Shown piece by piece: positions 41,481 through 52,783 of a stretch of 64,000 bases of DNA (positions are counted from its first letter, which is position 1; each line of letters begins with the position of its first letter). Position numbers and translations under genes: made by a program. The notes under the pieces are model-generated. The model did no database searches, was not told the DNA's origin, and saw only the letters and a program-made list of their open reading frames with translations. The DNA is from Mesostigma viride (lineage: Eukaryota > Streptophyta > Mesostigmatophyceae > Mesostigmatales > Mesostigmataceae): the NCBI GenBank assembly GCA_009746045.1, contig RPFO01000938.1:1-64000 (forward strand). The letters run 5' to 3'.

Positions 41481-44400
41481 CTATTCTAGCCGTTCAGGAA
41501 CATCGCCGCAAGGTGCCACCTGGCATGGTGAGCACTGATCGCCTGGCGGGTGGCTGGCGGTTTTACTTCGCTGGCAGCGGTATACGCCAGGCCAAGGTGG
41601 TGTTGGTCTTTTGTGTTCGCCGCTGGCCGTTGCTAGCCTCAGCACGCTTAAATTTCTAACCCCACGCCTTATGGTAGCACATTTCACCTCCGTCGAGGGG
41701 CGGTCTAATAAACACCACCTCACGGTGGGGGTGGGCTATGCACCCCATAGTGGTCTACCTGAGTTGGAACGCCAGCAGTTCTTCGAGGTCCTTGCATAGC
41801 CTAGAGGGGGTCACCCCTGCCCGCCACTTTTTGGTTATGCTGCTCGACGCCAATGCCACGCTCCCCGTGGGCACTGCTGGCAGTCGCTTTGCGCCTGCTG
41901 CCCACGGAAGCTAACGACAACACTCCCCTACAGTTTTCTGCCTTTTTGCGGGATAGCGAGATGGTTGCTGTCAACTGCCACTTCCAACGTCCCTCACAGG
42001 ACTTGGTCACTTTTCGTGGCCCTAACGGCCGCCAGGCCTGTTTGGACTACGTGGTGGTACGGCAGCCCAGGTGCACCTCGGTTCTGGACGCCCGAGTGTT
42101 TGACACGCCCACGGTGTGCTCTGACCACCGGTTGGTGCGCGCGACCATTCGGCTCCGGTTCCACGTCCCCGCGCGCCGCGCCTCAGTGGTCCGCCCTGAC
42201 TGGTCTGCTCTACGCCCGGTCCGAGGAGATCCTGAGGACCATGGACGGACGCCGAGCACGAGCGGAACCGGTGCCGACGGGAGTACCTGTCGGCCCTGGG
42301 CGCCCGGGCGGACGTCGACGAGCTGTGCATGGACAAGGGTGCCCCCAACGCCGCCATTTTTGCGGGCTTTGCGGCCCGTGCCCCGTTGCTGGCGGCCCGG
42401 CACCTGCCGGTCATGCCCCGCCGCCGCCCCGGCCCGCTCTTCCGCCAGGACCCCAAGGTCTTGGCCGCCCGGCACCGCCTCAAGCGTAACCGGGACCCGC
42501 TGCAGAAACCAGTGCTCAAGGCCGCTCTCGTGGAGGCCTACGAGCACGCTCAGGACGCGGAGGCGGCCCATGCAGTGCATCGCGGATGCCAAGGCCTGCC
42601 AGGCTCGCAACCAGGGCAAGGACATGTGGTACCACCTCGACCGGCTCGGCGGCCGGCGGCAGCGCACCCCGGTGGAGCACACGGGGGACGGCACGGCGCC
42701 GGTCAGCCTTGACCGCTGGTTGGCCCACAATGTTTCCTTGACCGGTGGGACTCGCGCCCCCCCCCGGCCCGCCGCTTCACCCCGAAACGGCCGCCCGCCT
42801 CGGGGTTGCAGGACCCCCGCCGCCGCCAGCGCCCCCCTCCTCGGCCGCGGACTACCAAGTCCCCGCCTTGCAGGAGGGCTGCCTTGCCACCGACGACGTC
42901 GTCCCCCCCTTCACTTTGAAGGAATTGGACGGCGCCCTTGCTCGCCTGCGGTACGATGCGGCGGTCGGTGCCGACCACCTTTCTGCTGAGCTGCTGAAGA
43001 CCCCTGATCCGGCGGTTAGGGATCTTCTGCTGGCGTTCTGCAACCGTGTCCTGCTCTCTGACGAGCCTCCGCCTGCTGAGTGGCAGACGGCCATCCGCGT
43101 CATGCTGTACAAGAAGGGCTCTGCTGCTGACCTCGGTAACTACAGGGGTGTCTGCCTCCAGAGCGCCGCGCTGAAGGTCTTCATGCGCATGATGCTGCAC
43201 AGGCTCCGCGCCGCGCTCAGGGACCCACACCTGGGTGAGTCTCAGATGGGTTTCCGTCGTGGTCGTAACACTGTCATGGCTGTGTTTGTCGCGCGCCGGT
43301 TGATGGAGGAGGTGCGTCGCCTTCCCCCTGACAGTTTGCCGCTGGTCTTCATTTTTGTTGACTATATCAAGGCCTTTGACACGGTTCTCTGGGAGGTTCT
43401 TTGGGCCATCCTAGCTCTGGATCGGGTACCACCTGCGTTTATTGCTGCCATTCGCCGACTGCATGTATGAGGGCTCGATCACAGGCAGTAGTGCGGACTG
43501 CGGAATTAGGCACCACCCCACCATTCCCCCTTCACCACGGGGTGTGCATGGCAAGTTTGTGTCCTGTCCCCATACCTGTTCATTATTGTCGTGGATCACG
43601 TCATGCGCCGCGGGCACGTGCGCGCTTTACTGCTCTTAAGGGGTTCGAGCCAGGCTTGGACATCCTAAACGAGAAAGAGCACGGCGGGGTTAGACCTGGT
43701 CAGTTACCGCCTAATTGCCGACCTGCATGATTTATGCGGATGACACCACCCTTATCGCGAGCCCCGAGCACATTCAGACCTGGCTGGACTGTCTGGGCCT
43801 GGAGGCGCGGGCGGTGGGGTTGGAGATTAGTGTGAAAACTGAGGCGATGGTGATAATGGGGCCTCCAGTACACCATCGCTGCCGCGCCTGCTCGACGGGA
43901 CGGAGGCCCCGTTCCGCGATCGCTTCAAACTGTTGGGGAGTTGGCTTCCTGACACTGCAGACGATGTGGACACGTCCCCCATCGGCCTGCATGGCCTGGG
44001 CCAGGCTCCGTTCGCTCAACACCTACTGGCGCTCGAAGGGCCTGCATGGGCGAGCACCGCAAGCGCATGCTCTTCAAGGTCCTCGTCCTCACGGTGCTCA
44101 CGTATGGGGCCGAGGCGTGGACAATCACACCCAAACTGGCAGCTAGGCTCAACGGCACGGTTTACAGGATGCTGGAGCATCCTGTCGGAGCCGACACTGA
44201 CAGGTCCTTAACGTAGGGTTTTCCGAGCGCCCGTCATCAGAGTCTTTGTATCGTGGTATGCCTCTCGATCGTATTTCGGACGAGATTAGGCAGCGTAGGA
44301 TAGCATTTGTAGTAGGACACCTTGCTCGCACCAGCCAGGTCGACACCGCCCTTGGTCTGGCCGGCCCCCAGCGGCTTGGCCAGCCAGGGCGACACATTCT

Positions 44401-45310
44401 GACCTGGCCTGGCCCCAAGGGCATTCCCAAAAGGGTAGGGAAACCTGTCACGAACTACATCCAGATGTTGCTGGACGACCTAGTGGTCCCAGCCCAGTTT
44501 GAGAACCGCATCCACTCGAGATCTCTCCCGTCTTTGGACTGCCATGCAGGACAAGAGGCGGTTGCATGCAGAAGATTGTCAAGGCTCACACGCCCCGGAT
44601 CGCCCTGTGGGCAAGCCCCCTCCCCCCAAGAGGAGGAGGCGTTTTGATGAGTAGTGTAGTTAGGATTTTCTAGACTAGATAGCTCAGAGTTAGGATAGTT
44701 CGATTACGCGGCTTCCTCCACCCCACCCACCCATCATGGAACTGATATTATGCACTACAATACGGTTCATAGGAGACGCGAAATGAGTGAGAATGTTACC
44801 CGAGCTGTACCGAGGATTCGCACCGTTGATTCAACAATTGTTGGTTCGTTTTGCGCCATTTGGCGAGCATCGACTGGAGCCTGAACCTAGCGGGGGGAAT
44901 CATGCGGGGGAATCTTGCGGGGGAATCTTGCGGGGATTAATTCCGAACCTGACTTTAGCGAAGTCCTACTACATTTTGATTGGTTTAACGGTACTACATT
45001 TTCGTCACTGAAAATTTTCTCTAGTTGCGTTTGTGGATCGTGCGTTCCGCTGAAATTTTCGTGTTCAGTGCCCAGATCACAATTTGATCCGGGCGCAAAA
45101 TGATTGGCTTTACGGTACGAACCAAAAACGAAATTTTAGTATCTAAGCTCCGCAGCGCTTGCTGAATTTGCCCCGGAAGCCCGGGGGCACTTTCCCCGCT
45201 GAAAAAGGTGTCCGCGGAAGCGTATTGTAGTGTGTGCTATACATGATCTCCCAACGGAGGCATGTTATAATTTATTTTAATTTTATTTTAACTCCGTTGG
45301 TTGGGAGTAT
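41481..45310 (+). mobile_element. LINE family A, longest copy (endonuclease and RT)
   Basis: An APE-type endonuclease region (41610-42170) shows VMLLDANATLP, LDYVVV and VCSDHRLVRATI. A linker follows, then RT: VPPFTLKELDGALARLRYDA (42904), YKKGSAADLGNYRGVCLQS, SQMGFRRGRNTVMAVFVA, FVDYIKAFDTVLWEVLW (43355), MIYADDTTLI (43733), the thumb, LTYGAEAW, RQRRIAFV and the C-terminus with stop near 44645. Frameshifts near 43460, 43700 and 43930 kill it. A 480-base MITE (44753-45232) sits in its 3' UTR; the tail resumes as GATCTCCCAACGGAGGCATGTTATAATTTATT. It would act by target-primed reverse transcription. Confidence 0.85.
44753..45232. mobile_element. 480-base MITE-like element, copy 1
   Basis: Ends are inverted: CACTACAATACGG at the left, CGTATTGTAGTG at the right. 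It interrupts the LINE A 3' UTR, whose sequence (compare 18050-18080) continues on both sides. No transposase ORF. Target duplication not clear. Confidence 0.75.
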
Positions 45311-45560
45311 ATGTATAATAGCACATAGCCCAGAGAAGGGGCATATGGCCTATAATACATTCTAAGCTACTTCCTGCAAGGGTGGGAATGTAAACAACAC
45401 TTGCTCTAGGTGCGCTAGGGCACCTGCACCAGAGTCTAGACTAGGCCACCCAGAGTCTCGGGCAACACCCAGCTAAGGGGAGCCCGTCGATCATAGGTGG
45501 GGAAGATCAATATCAGCATAGCTATACAAGAGCTAGGGCATGGCTTCTCAGCAGAGAGTG
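45265..45560 (-). mobile_element. LINE-type 3' end fragment
   Basis: Inverse of the 50259-50500 type repeat: ATATACTCCCAACCAACGGAG next to TTATTTTAA-type sequence shared with the neighbouring LINE A tail, producing tail-to-tail inverted hairpins at 45245-45310. Confidence 0.6.
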
Positions 45561-45610
45561 ACTCCCTGCATGGGCACTGCATGGCCGCACTGCATAATTA
45601 AATAAAGCTA

Positions 45611-46090
45611 GTGCATAATACGGTTCGTAGGAGACGCGAAATGAGTGAGAATGTTACCCGAGCGGTAACGAGGATTCGCACCGTTGATTTTAACATATGT
45701 TTCTTTTTTTGCGCCATTTGGCGAGCATCGACTGGAGCCTGAACCTAGCGGGGGGAATCGTGCGGGGGAATCTTGCGGGGGAATCTTGCGGGGAAAAATT
45801 CCGAACGTGAATTTAGCGAAGTCCTACTACATTTTACTTGGTACAAGGTACTACAGTTTCGTCACTGAAAATTTTCTGTAGTTGCTTTGGTGTTTCGTAC
45901 GTTCCGCTGAAAATTTCGTGTTCAGTGCCCAGATCACAATTTGATCCGGGCGCAAAATGATTGGCTGTACGGTACGAACCAAAAACGAAATTTTAGTATC
46001 TAAGTTCCGCAGCGCTTGCTGAATTTGCCCCGGAAGCCCGGGGGCACTTTCCCCGCTGAAAAAGGTGTCCGCGGAAGCGTATTGTAGTGC
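45611..46090. mobile_element. 480-base MITE-like element, copy 2
   Basis: Same length and internal sequence as copy 1 (GGAGACGCGAAATGAGTGAG, CATTTGGCGAGCATCGACTG, AAAAAGGTGTCCGCGGAAGC). The right end CGTATTGTAGTGC is intact; the left end (GTGCATAATACGG) has degenerated. Confidence 0.75.
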
Positions 46091-46242
46091 CATCATCTGG
46101 AGGGTGGCTCATCATAGGCACACATGTACGTGACTAAAAGGCTAGGCCTAAGCTGGTATAGTGCCTGTAGTAGGCGGGCATGTACAAGGCCACTGTCTAA
46201 CTATTCTACACTACTGCATGCTGAGCACTGTATTCCCCTCTA

Positions 46243-47933
46243 GCCCCTAAATGGTCTTGCTGCCGATTTTCCGCCAAAAATCGAGTTCCAGCCGATGCAT
46301 CGGCCCCTTCTCGGGGGACCAGATGCCGCGAAATCTATTGAGAATTAGGAAAAGTTTAGCTGAGAAGATCGGAAGTTTATAAAATTCTTCACAGCATGGT
46401 ACTAGGGTTTGCATACTTTTGACAAAGTTATAGAGGTGTTCTGGCCGGTCAAAGTACAAGGGGTCAGGGTACTTTTTCACGTACAACGTGCATTCCGGAA
46501 AACGACGACCTGGCCATGGCGGCTTGCGCCCACGCATGGCATTTACGTTTGCGTTCGAATTTTCTGTCCAAACTTAGGATATTGATTTCAAACGTCCTAA
46601 AGATCATACAGGCCAATTTTTGGTTCGCGGGAATGCCATTTGATAGGTGTCGGCAGCGTTCTTGCTGGAAAAAACTGCGATCAGGCCGGACGATAGAAAC
46701 GTTGACAGCAATACCTTTCCGGCGTATTTTAAAGGATATATCGGTTTCTTTTTACTTTTTATGATACATAGTAGTCGTAAACGTGCAAGGGTGGCCAGAA
46801 ATCGCCGAATCCAGCGACCATGCTGCACAGCTTTGGTGTGCCGAAATGCGCCATTTTGCGGCCACCGCCTGGGCCAAGGTAACGCCATCCATGCCTGGTA
46901 AAGCTTAAGCATCGTTTTCCTATCGATGTTTGACATTTATATATACGTTCTAGCTTGTGTAGCACATTCTTTTTGCACTATTCATGCTCTTTCTTGACCC
47001 TGGCCTGGCCCCTTTCTAAAACACCATTCTTAGATGCTTCCCTCAGTCAGTTGACCTGCCACAGGGTGATGGTGATAAGTTTTAGAGGCTGTATGGGTTT
47101 GAATACCTCCATATATGTTTGTTATACATTTCCCATACACATATTGCATGAGTGTGAGGCAGTTGGCTGGTCTCTGTGGCATCATCAAGCACGTAACTGG
47201 TGAGTAAAAGCTTCCCATTGACAGCATGTGCCACCAGGTGTGCTGGCCATCACCTGGCAAGCTATAGCAGCTTAGGCCTAGTTTATCCTTGCTAGGGCAG
47301 GCTGAAATAGGCTCAACACCACTAGTTTGTTGGTGGCTGCCTCCTAGAATGCATGCCTTGCGTAGGGTGTCCGTACCACGTTACCTACGTGCATGGACAA
47401 GGTGGCACCTGCACATAGGTGCCATGTAAGGGCAGTGTGATGATGCAGTTATGTTTCCCCATCATTGTGGAAGGGAAATGTATTGTTTGGCATGGTTGGT
47501 GGCCATATTAGGAGGTCGTATGCCCACCCCTACTCCCTTGGTTGCTTTTTACCAACGGTACCCCTATGGGCTGTACTGGGTGTAACTGCTGGTATACCCA
47601 CCCAAATGATGACCCCAATGGCTCAAACTGTTCAGCAACTAGTTGTTTATCATCCCTGAAGTGGTAGGTGCCTAGGTCTTATAACATAATTCAAAATGCA
47701 CATTCTACCAAAAATGAAAACGCGCGTCTTGACCCCCCTGACTTTGACGGCAGTTAAACATGGCCTACCCTGCATATATGTGAGGTTGTGATATACCAAC
47801 CCGAAGGGCAACTCATGGACATGCTTGGCCCCCAAGGACAGCCATTGGATATGGGTAGGTTGGATGGCATCTGGTTTGCAAAATTGTGAAGATCCAGCCG
47901 ATTTATCGGCAGGATCTCAGACCATTTAGGGGC
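46243..47933. mobile_element. 1.69-kb TIR transposon, non-autonomous
   Basis: Perfect inverted ends GCCCCTAAATGGTCT...AGACCATTTAGGGGC, with further TGCCGAT similarity inside. It is flanked by TA (or CTAG) at both sides; removing the element leaves CTCTAGAGG. A TA target is Tc1/mariner-like, but 4-base CTAG is equally possible. No ORF above about 110 codons, so no transposase. Confidence 0.75.
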
Positions 47934-47939
47934 TAGAGG

Positions 47940-49330
47940 CTGGGGCTGCTAGAGTCGCTGGGGCCGCGGTGGTCGAGGGGGTCGCGTGCCAGGGCTTGTG
48001 GCCGACGTAGATGGCCGCCCCCTTCCAGTACACCGGCTGGCCCGCCTTGGTCTGCCGGAGCTGGAGGTAGGTCGGCCATAGCTCCCGTCGCCGTTGTTGC
48101 TGCGCCATGCATGCAGGGTCAAGTCGTCGTCCACGGTGAAGGGAGTGTTCTCGAGCCGCTTGCGGCGTCTGAGAAACGAAATCTTGTCCGCTGGGCTCTC
48201 AAAGATGAGAAGAAGCGGAGGCGCCCCTGCCTCACCCCGCGCGCGGGGGAGGCGGTGGGCGGTCAGCTTAATCTCACCAAGAAGGCCCATGCGTGCAAGG
48301 ATTTTGCTCTCAAACGCACGTGCAAGCTTCTCGGAATTCTCACCTTCCTCCATGTCGAAGTTCTTGAGACTGTATGGCGTTGAGGCTGCGCTTGGCGAGC
48401 TCGGCCTCCTCGCGGAGGTCAAGCGTCTGCCGTTGGAGCTGGGCTGCGACGGCGGAGGTGGTGGAGGTGGTATGTTGCTTATAAGCATGTCCGCCCAGGT
48501 CGTGATGGGAGTCCAGCATCGCCGGCCAGGCCAGCAGGGCCGCTGGCTTGGCGGCAATGTCCTTCACCGCCTGGGCGGTGAGGCCGGCGGTGTTCTGCAG
48601 GACCTCGATATAGCGATATGGCATTGTCGCTGGTCGATGTCACGGAGCTGGGCGGTGATGGAGTCGGTGGAGGCGGAGGTGTGTGTGTGTGTGTGCATGT
48701 GGAGGCGAGAAGCCGGGTGGCGGTGGCGGTGGGGATGGTGGGGAGCTCAGCAGCCAGCGTGCGACTCACAGCTGCCACATCTGCAGCTAGTAGGGGCGTC
48801 ACGTGCTGTGAGAGGGCTTCGTTGAGGTGGAGGAGGAGGGTGGATTCGGTCAGGGGGATGGGGCGCCAGACGTCAATGGCACTGCGCTGAAGGATGGAAA
48901 AGAGGGCGGCAAGCTGAAGGCGCGGTCGCGTCCAGCCAGACAGGTCAGGTGCACGAGGCTGGAACTGGCCGTCAGACTGGCTGCGGAAGCATTTATGGCG
49001 TTGGAGGCGTTGGCACAGGTCGAAAAGGGAGGAAGACGACCCATAAAACAAAAGCTCCAGGATCCGGATGGGTGCCCTGTCGAAATAGCCGGGTCTGTTG
49101 ACGTCGAAGGTGGAAAATAACTCGTCAACGTCATTTGAAGTCGTACTCAGACCAGCTAGGTTCGGTTGGGCGGCTGCGTTTGGGCTCGGGCGAGGCTGAA
49201 GGCGAGGCAGGAAGCCCGGGAGGGTGCTGGGCGACCACCAGGGCGCGACTAGTGTCACCGCTGCCTGCTGGACCTGAGGGCGAAGCTGCAGCCGAAGCTG
49301 TGCACAGACGTATTTTCATTGCCGAGCGCA
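47940..49330 (-). pseudogene. LINE ORF1 protein (RNA-binding type), frame-broken
   Basis: Reading leftwards: Pro-rich start with SASPEPKRSRPTE (about 49170), helical region, LLAADVAAV segment (48790), then EEGENSEKLARAFESKIL and LLLIFESPADKISFLRRRKR (48180), DDDLTLHAWR, RRRELWPTYLQLRQTKAGQP and VYWKGAAIYVGHKPW (47990). The last part is the RRE-LWP...LR...YWKG layout of L1-type ORF1 C-terminal domains. Frames change at about 48490 and 48100. Such proteins coat the LINE RNA. The right arm of the 1.69-kb TIR element abuts its 3' end. Confidence 0.65.
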
Positions 49331-49746
49331 GCCGCCAGGCTGCGTTGCGTCGAGGCGCGTTTGTTCGCCATATATTGCGTGATAGCGTCGGAAAATTATA
49401 TCAGCATGTGTGTCGTAGAAAGACGAAGCGATTGTGATATTCACGACTAATTTCGGTGCTCAAACGTGAAAGTTATGAGCGCCGCCGTCAGCCATGGCTA
49501 TCTCGTGGCTCGTGGCTTTGGAAAATAACTCGCCCACGCGCATGTGCGCCCATAATGGCCCCAGTGGATGATGCCTTCAGAATTTAGCCAAGCCATGCCT
49601 ATAATGGGACTTCCCATGGATGTTCCATTAAGAATATTTAGCCGTGCTATGCCTATGCAGAGAGACGCTCTCTGTTGAGAATTAATGAATTAATTAATTA
49701 AACTCGTGCTCCCATTGGGGAGTCACGGAGCATCTGTTGAGAAGCC
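49331..49746. other. Repeat debris, no gene
   Basis: Includes the inverted copy of the 41115-41230 repeat and a (TTAA)n tail with CTCCCATTGGGGAGTCACGGAG (49684-49732), the end of another LINE B-type copy in minus orientation. Confidence 0.5.
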
Positions 49747-49756
49747 ATGCCCTAGC

Positions 49757-50258
49757 AATTAAGCAACGCCGCCTGCAGCTAGTAGGGCACCTAGCTCGCA
49801 CCAATCAGGTAGACACCTCACGTGGCCCTGCGACCAGCCCAGCCTGGCCGGCACCTCCTGACGTGGGCTGGGCCCAGTGATGTTAGACGCCGCAAGGCCC
49901 GCACCTTCAAAGAACAGCTAGTAGAGGACATGGGGGGCCTCGGCCTCTCCGTGATTTGGAAGAAGATGATGGACAAGGCCAAGTGGGCCCAGGTCATAGA
50001 GGACAACGAGCCCCCCCCAGTGGGGAAGCGCCCGCGTGTGCAATCCCACGGGAGGCACGCTAGATAGCTCCCCCTAGGGCAGCGTGCGGCTGCCTAGATA
50101 GATGATGTAGTTAGAATGTTGCTAGATAGATGTAGTATGTAGCAATGTAGATAGATTAGACCGGTAGGAATGTTTGCACCCATCCATCCATTCATCGGGG
50201 TTAATGCTCCGTGACTCCCCAACGGGAGCACGAGTCTAATTAATTAATTAATTAATTA
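49757..50258 (+). mobile_element. LINE family B 3' end, 10-base target duplication
   Basis: ATGCCCTAGC at 49747-49756 and 50259-50268. It encodes RHLLTWAGPSDVRRRKARTF and GLGLSVIWKKMMDKAKWAQ, stop at about 50065, then a UTR ending TCCCCAACGGGAGCACGAGT and (TTAA)n. It is inserted into a minus-oriented 3'-end repeat that resumes at 50269. Confidence 0.9.
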
Positions 50259-50561
50259 ATGCCCTAGCTCTTGTATAGCCATGATGATCTTCCTCCCCCA
50301 TGCCGGTTTCCCTTAGCTGGGTTGAACCCGAGACAGCATGGTGGTGCCGGTGTCCTTGAGGCACCTAGAGCAAGTGTTGCTTACATTCCACTCTTGCAGG
50401 AAGTAGCCCGGAATGTATTAAAAGCCATATGCCCCTTCTCCGGGATATGTGCTACATGTACTCCCAACGGAGTTATGTTACTAATTAATTAATGAATTAA
50501 TTAATCCATGGGGGCCATTATGGGCGAACGGAGATATGTTTCAATTAATTAATTAATTAAT

Positions 50562-51005
50562 GCGGATGTCCACATCGTCGGCAGTGTCAGGGAGCATGCT
50601 CCCGCCAGCAGTTTGAAGCGATCACAGAAAGAGGCCTGAGACCCGTCTAGCTAGCAGCCGCCGGAGAAGCGGGTGAGTGGTAGCACCAATCACCATCGCC
50701 TCCGGGTTTTGACGCTAATCTCCAGCCCTACCGCCCGCGCCTCCAAGCCCAAACAGTCTAGCCGGGTCTGAATGTGCTCAGGGCGCTCGATGAGCCTAGT
50801 CCACGGTATCATCCGTGCAATTAAGTCAGGTGGGACAGGCGATAGACAGGGCCACCGCCTCCCTCACTGCGATCGTTAAGGATGTCCAAGCCAGGCTCGA
50901 ACCCTCTACAAAGCTAGGCTGCAAAGCGCGCACATGCCTGCGTGGCGCATGACCTGATCCACGACAATAATGAACAGATATATGGGGACAGGACACAAAC
51001 TTGCC
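50562..51005 (-). mobile_element. LINE family A fragment
   Basis: Decayed RT palm and thumb segment; GGCTTGGACATCCTTAACGAT and TTTGGGCTTGGAGGCGCGGG on the minus strand match family A at 43660-43810. It begins beside a (TTAA)n tract (50537-50561). Confidence 0.7.
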
Positions 51006-51214
51006 ACATGAGAATAAGTTGTCTCAAACACTACATATTAATGGAGAATTCTCCGGGGGTCACCGACCCTCGCAACGCGTTTGACATGACGAAATAGAAA
51101 GGAAGGAAAGAAGTATTCAAAATTAAAGTAAAGAAGTAGCGTGATGTTTAGAACTTAAGAAGTTACTAATGTTATGTGGCTGCCGGGTATAGTGAAGCAC
51201 TGTTCAAGGCTTCA

Positions 51215-52783
51215 TCAAGATGGGCGATGAACATGGGCTGTGTGTTGGAAGTCTGTAAATATATTTAGCCTGGTCATCTCTGTGGCTGTGTCATTGATAT
51301 TTAGCCTGGTACTGGTTGAGTTGCCACACTCTCCATGTGAAACAATATATTTGCCATGGCATGGCACTTTACCAATCTTTCTCTGGAGGGTTGGTTTCCG
51401 TGCCATGATGGCCTGAACAAAGTCATCCATCTGCGCAGTTTGCCGCATGTGTGCCTCTGCCACGTGATGTTTTAAGGTCTGGCTTATCACATTGAGCGGA
51501 TGTTCTATTGCCGATCCGTCTCTCCCGTCCTGACCAATCGAAGCAGCCCAGCGCTCGACCAACCTGCTGACTACTAGCTTCCCTTTTCCGGAAGCCCACT
51601 CATCCACGTCCATGACAATTGTGGCCTTTAGGAGCCCTACGCTCACTGCAAAATCCACATGCTTGACACTGTATGCCAGCGATACAAAAGGTGTCGCGGT
51701 CGCAGCGCTGATGATGCTGGCATGCAGCTTGATACCGAGGGAGAAAACTGCGTGGCGATATAATTGCAGTGTCTCCTCTATGTTATTATCCCCGGCATGA
51801 TACAATATGCGACCATCCGATTCCGCCACCGTCATGTTCCCCGATTTCTTGCCAAGGGGCCTTGGCCCGGCTTCTCTGAGTATGTATCGTCCTAGCAAGC
51901 TCGATGGCGGTGTGTGGCCCATCATGCTCACGAGAACGACCTGGAACCCACTGTTTATAAGATGGGCTGCGGCCTTTATGAGTGCCATGTGCATGTGGCG
52001 CACGACCTTTACCCTGATTTTCTGCTCAGGCCAGAAGGAGACGAAGGAGCTCTTTGGATTAAATATCCCCCAGTCGACCACGACATATCCACGTGGATGC
52101 CTGCTTAAGCCAGCCAGCTTAGGGAAAGAGTCGCAGTCGTAGAATTTGCACGCCAGAAGAGCTGGGTCGTAGGTTACTGGTAGTTGACAACGGCTCAACA
52201 AGCGAGTCAGCGGGCCTCGCACGCCGCCAAAAGACAAGGCCGGAAGTTTCCACGATATGAAGGGAAGGGGCACGGTGGTATTGCAGTCATCGGTGCTCTT
52301 GTTCATAGCCACCATAAAGGTTGACAAATGCGGAAAACTCAACATTTGGAAACCTGTGCCGAAAAAGAGGATAGGAGATGGGGAAACATCTCTTTTCTCA
52401 AGCTGAGCGACCGTTGGAAAAACGTCAATAACAGAGCCTCCGCCCACGACTACAAAGTCTGCAATCCGATCAGCGTCATTCCGTGCGTCGAAATAGATTA
52501 TCCTCGTCTTCTTTTCCGACAGAGCAAGAGAAGGCCGAATACCGGTTTTAACGTCAAGCCATGGGTAGAGAGCATTAATGCGATGAAGGAACAAGCGCTC
52601 AAATACCACGTACACAAGATCATCCCCAATGTTCTCGTGTCCAAGCCAGCCGGCGTAGTATCCTGTAATGTCCTCATTGGTAGCCGCGGTGTGCAAGGGC
52701 TGCAGGGATACAAAGAAAGTTGTAAGGGTAGATAAGAGGATAACGAGACCAGGTGCAGAACCACCCCAACGTAACTTCTTCAT
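51215..52783 (-). CDS. Polysaccharide pyruvyl transferase-family, type II membrane protein
   Basis: 522 codons, single exon, ATG at 52783. Residues about 12-30 (LVILLSTLTTFFVSLQPL) form a signal anchor, placing the domain in the Golgi/ER lumen. The family fold is visible: GHENIGDDLVYVVFERLF (about 50), ADFVVVGGGSVIDVFP (about 108), FGGVRGPLTRLLS, YVVVDWGIF and the C-terminal SLGIKLHASIISAATATPF (about 350), the family's most conserved motif (Lys replacing the usual Arg before LHA). Members transfer pyruvate from PEP to sugars, or act as related glycan-modifying enzymes; the substrate cannot be told here. The product of neighbouring enolase is PEP, but 28 kb apart this is not evidence. Lower GC than the flanking LINEs. 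The last 60 residues are not family-typical. Confidence 0.82.
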   Translation of the reverse strand: MKKLRWGGSAPGLVILLSTLTTFFVSLQPLHTAATNEDITGYYAGWLGHENIGDDLVYVVFERLFLHRINALYPWLDVKTGIRPSLALSEKKTRIIYFDARNDADRIADFVVVGGGSVIDVFPTVAQLEKRDVSPSPILFFGTGFQMLSFPHLSTFMVAMNKSTDDCNTTVPLPFISWKLPALSFGGVRGPLTRLLSRCQLPVTYDPALLACKFYDCDSFPKLAGLSRHPRGYVVVDWGIFNPKSSFVSFWPEQKIRVKVVRHMHMALIKAAAHLINSGFQVVLVSMMGHTPPSSLLGRYILREAGPRPLGKKSGNMTVAESDGRILYHAGDNNIEETLQLYRHAVFSLGIKLHASIISAATATPFVSLAYSVKHVDFAVSVGLLKATIVMDVDEWASGKGKLVVSRLVERWAASIGQDGRDGSAIEHPLNVISQTLKHHVAEAHMRQTAQMDDFVQAIMARKPTLQRKIGKVPCHGKYIVSHGECGNSTSTRLNINDTATEMTRLNIFTDFQHTAHVHRPS

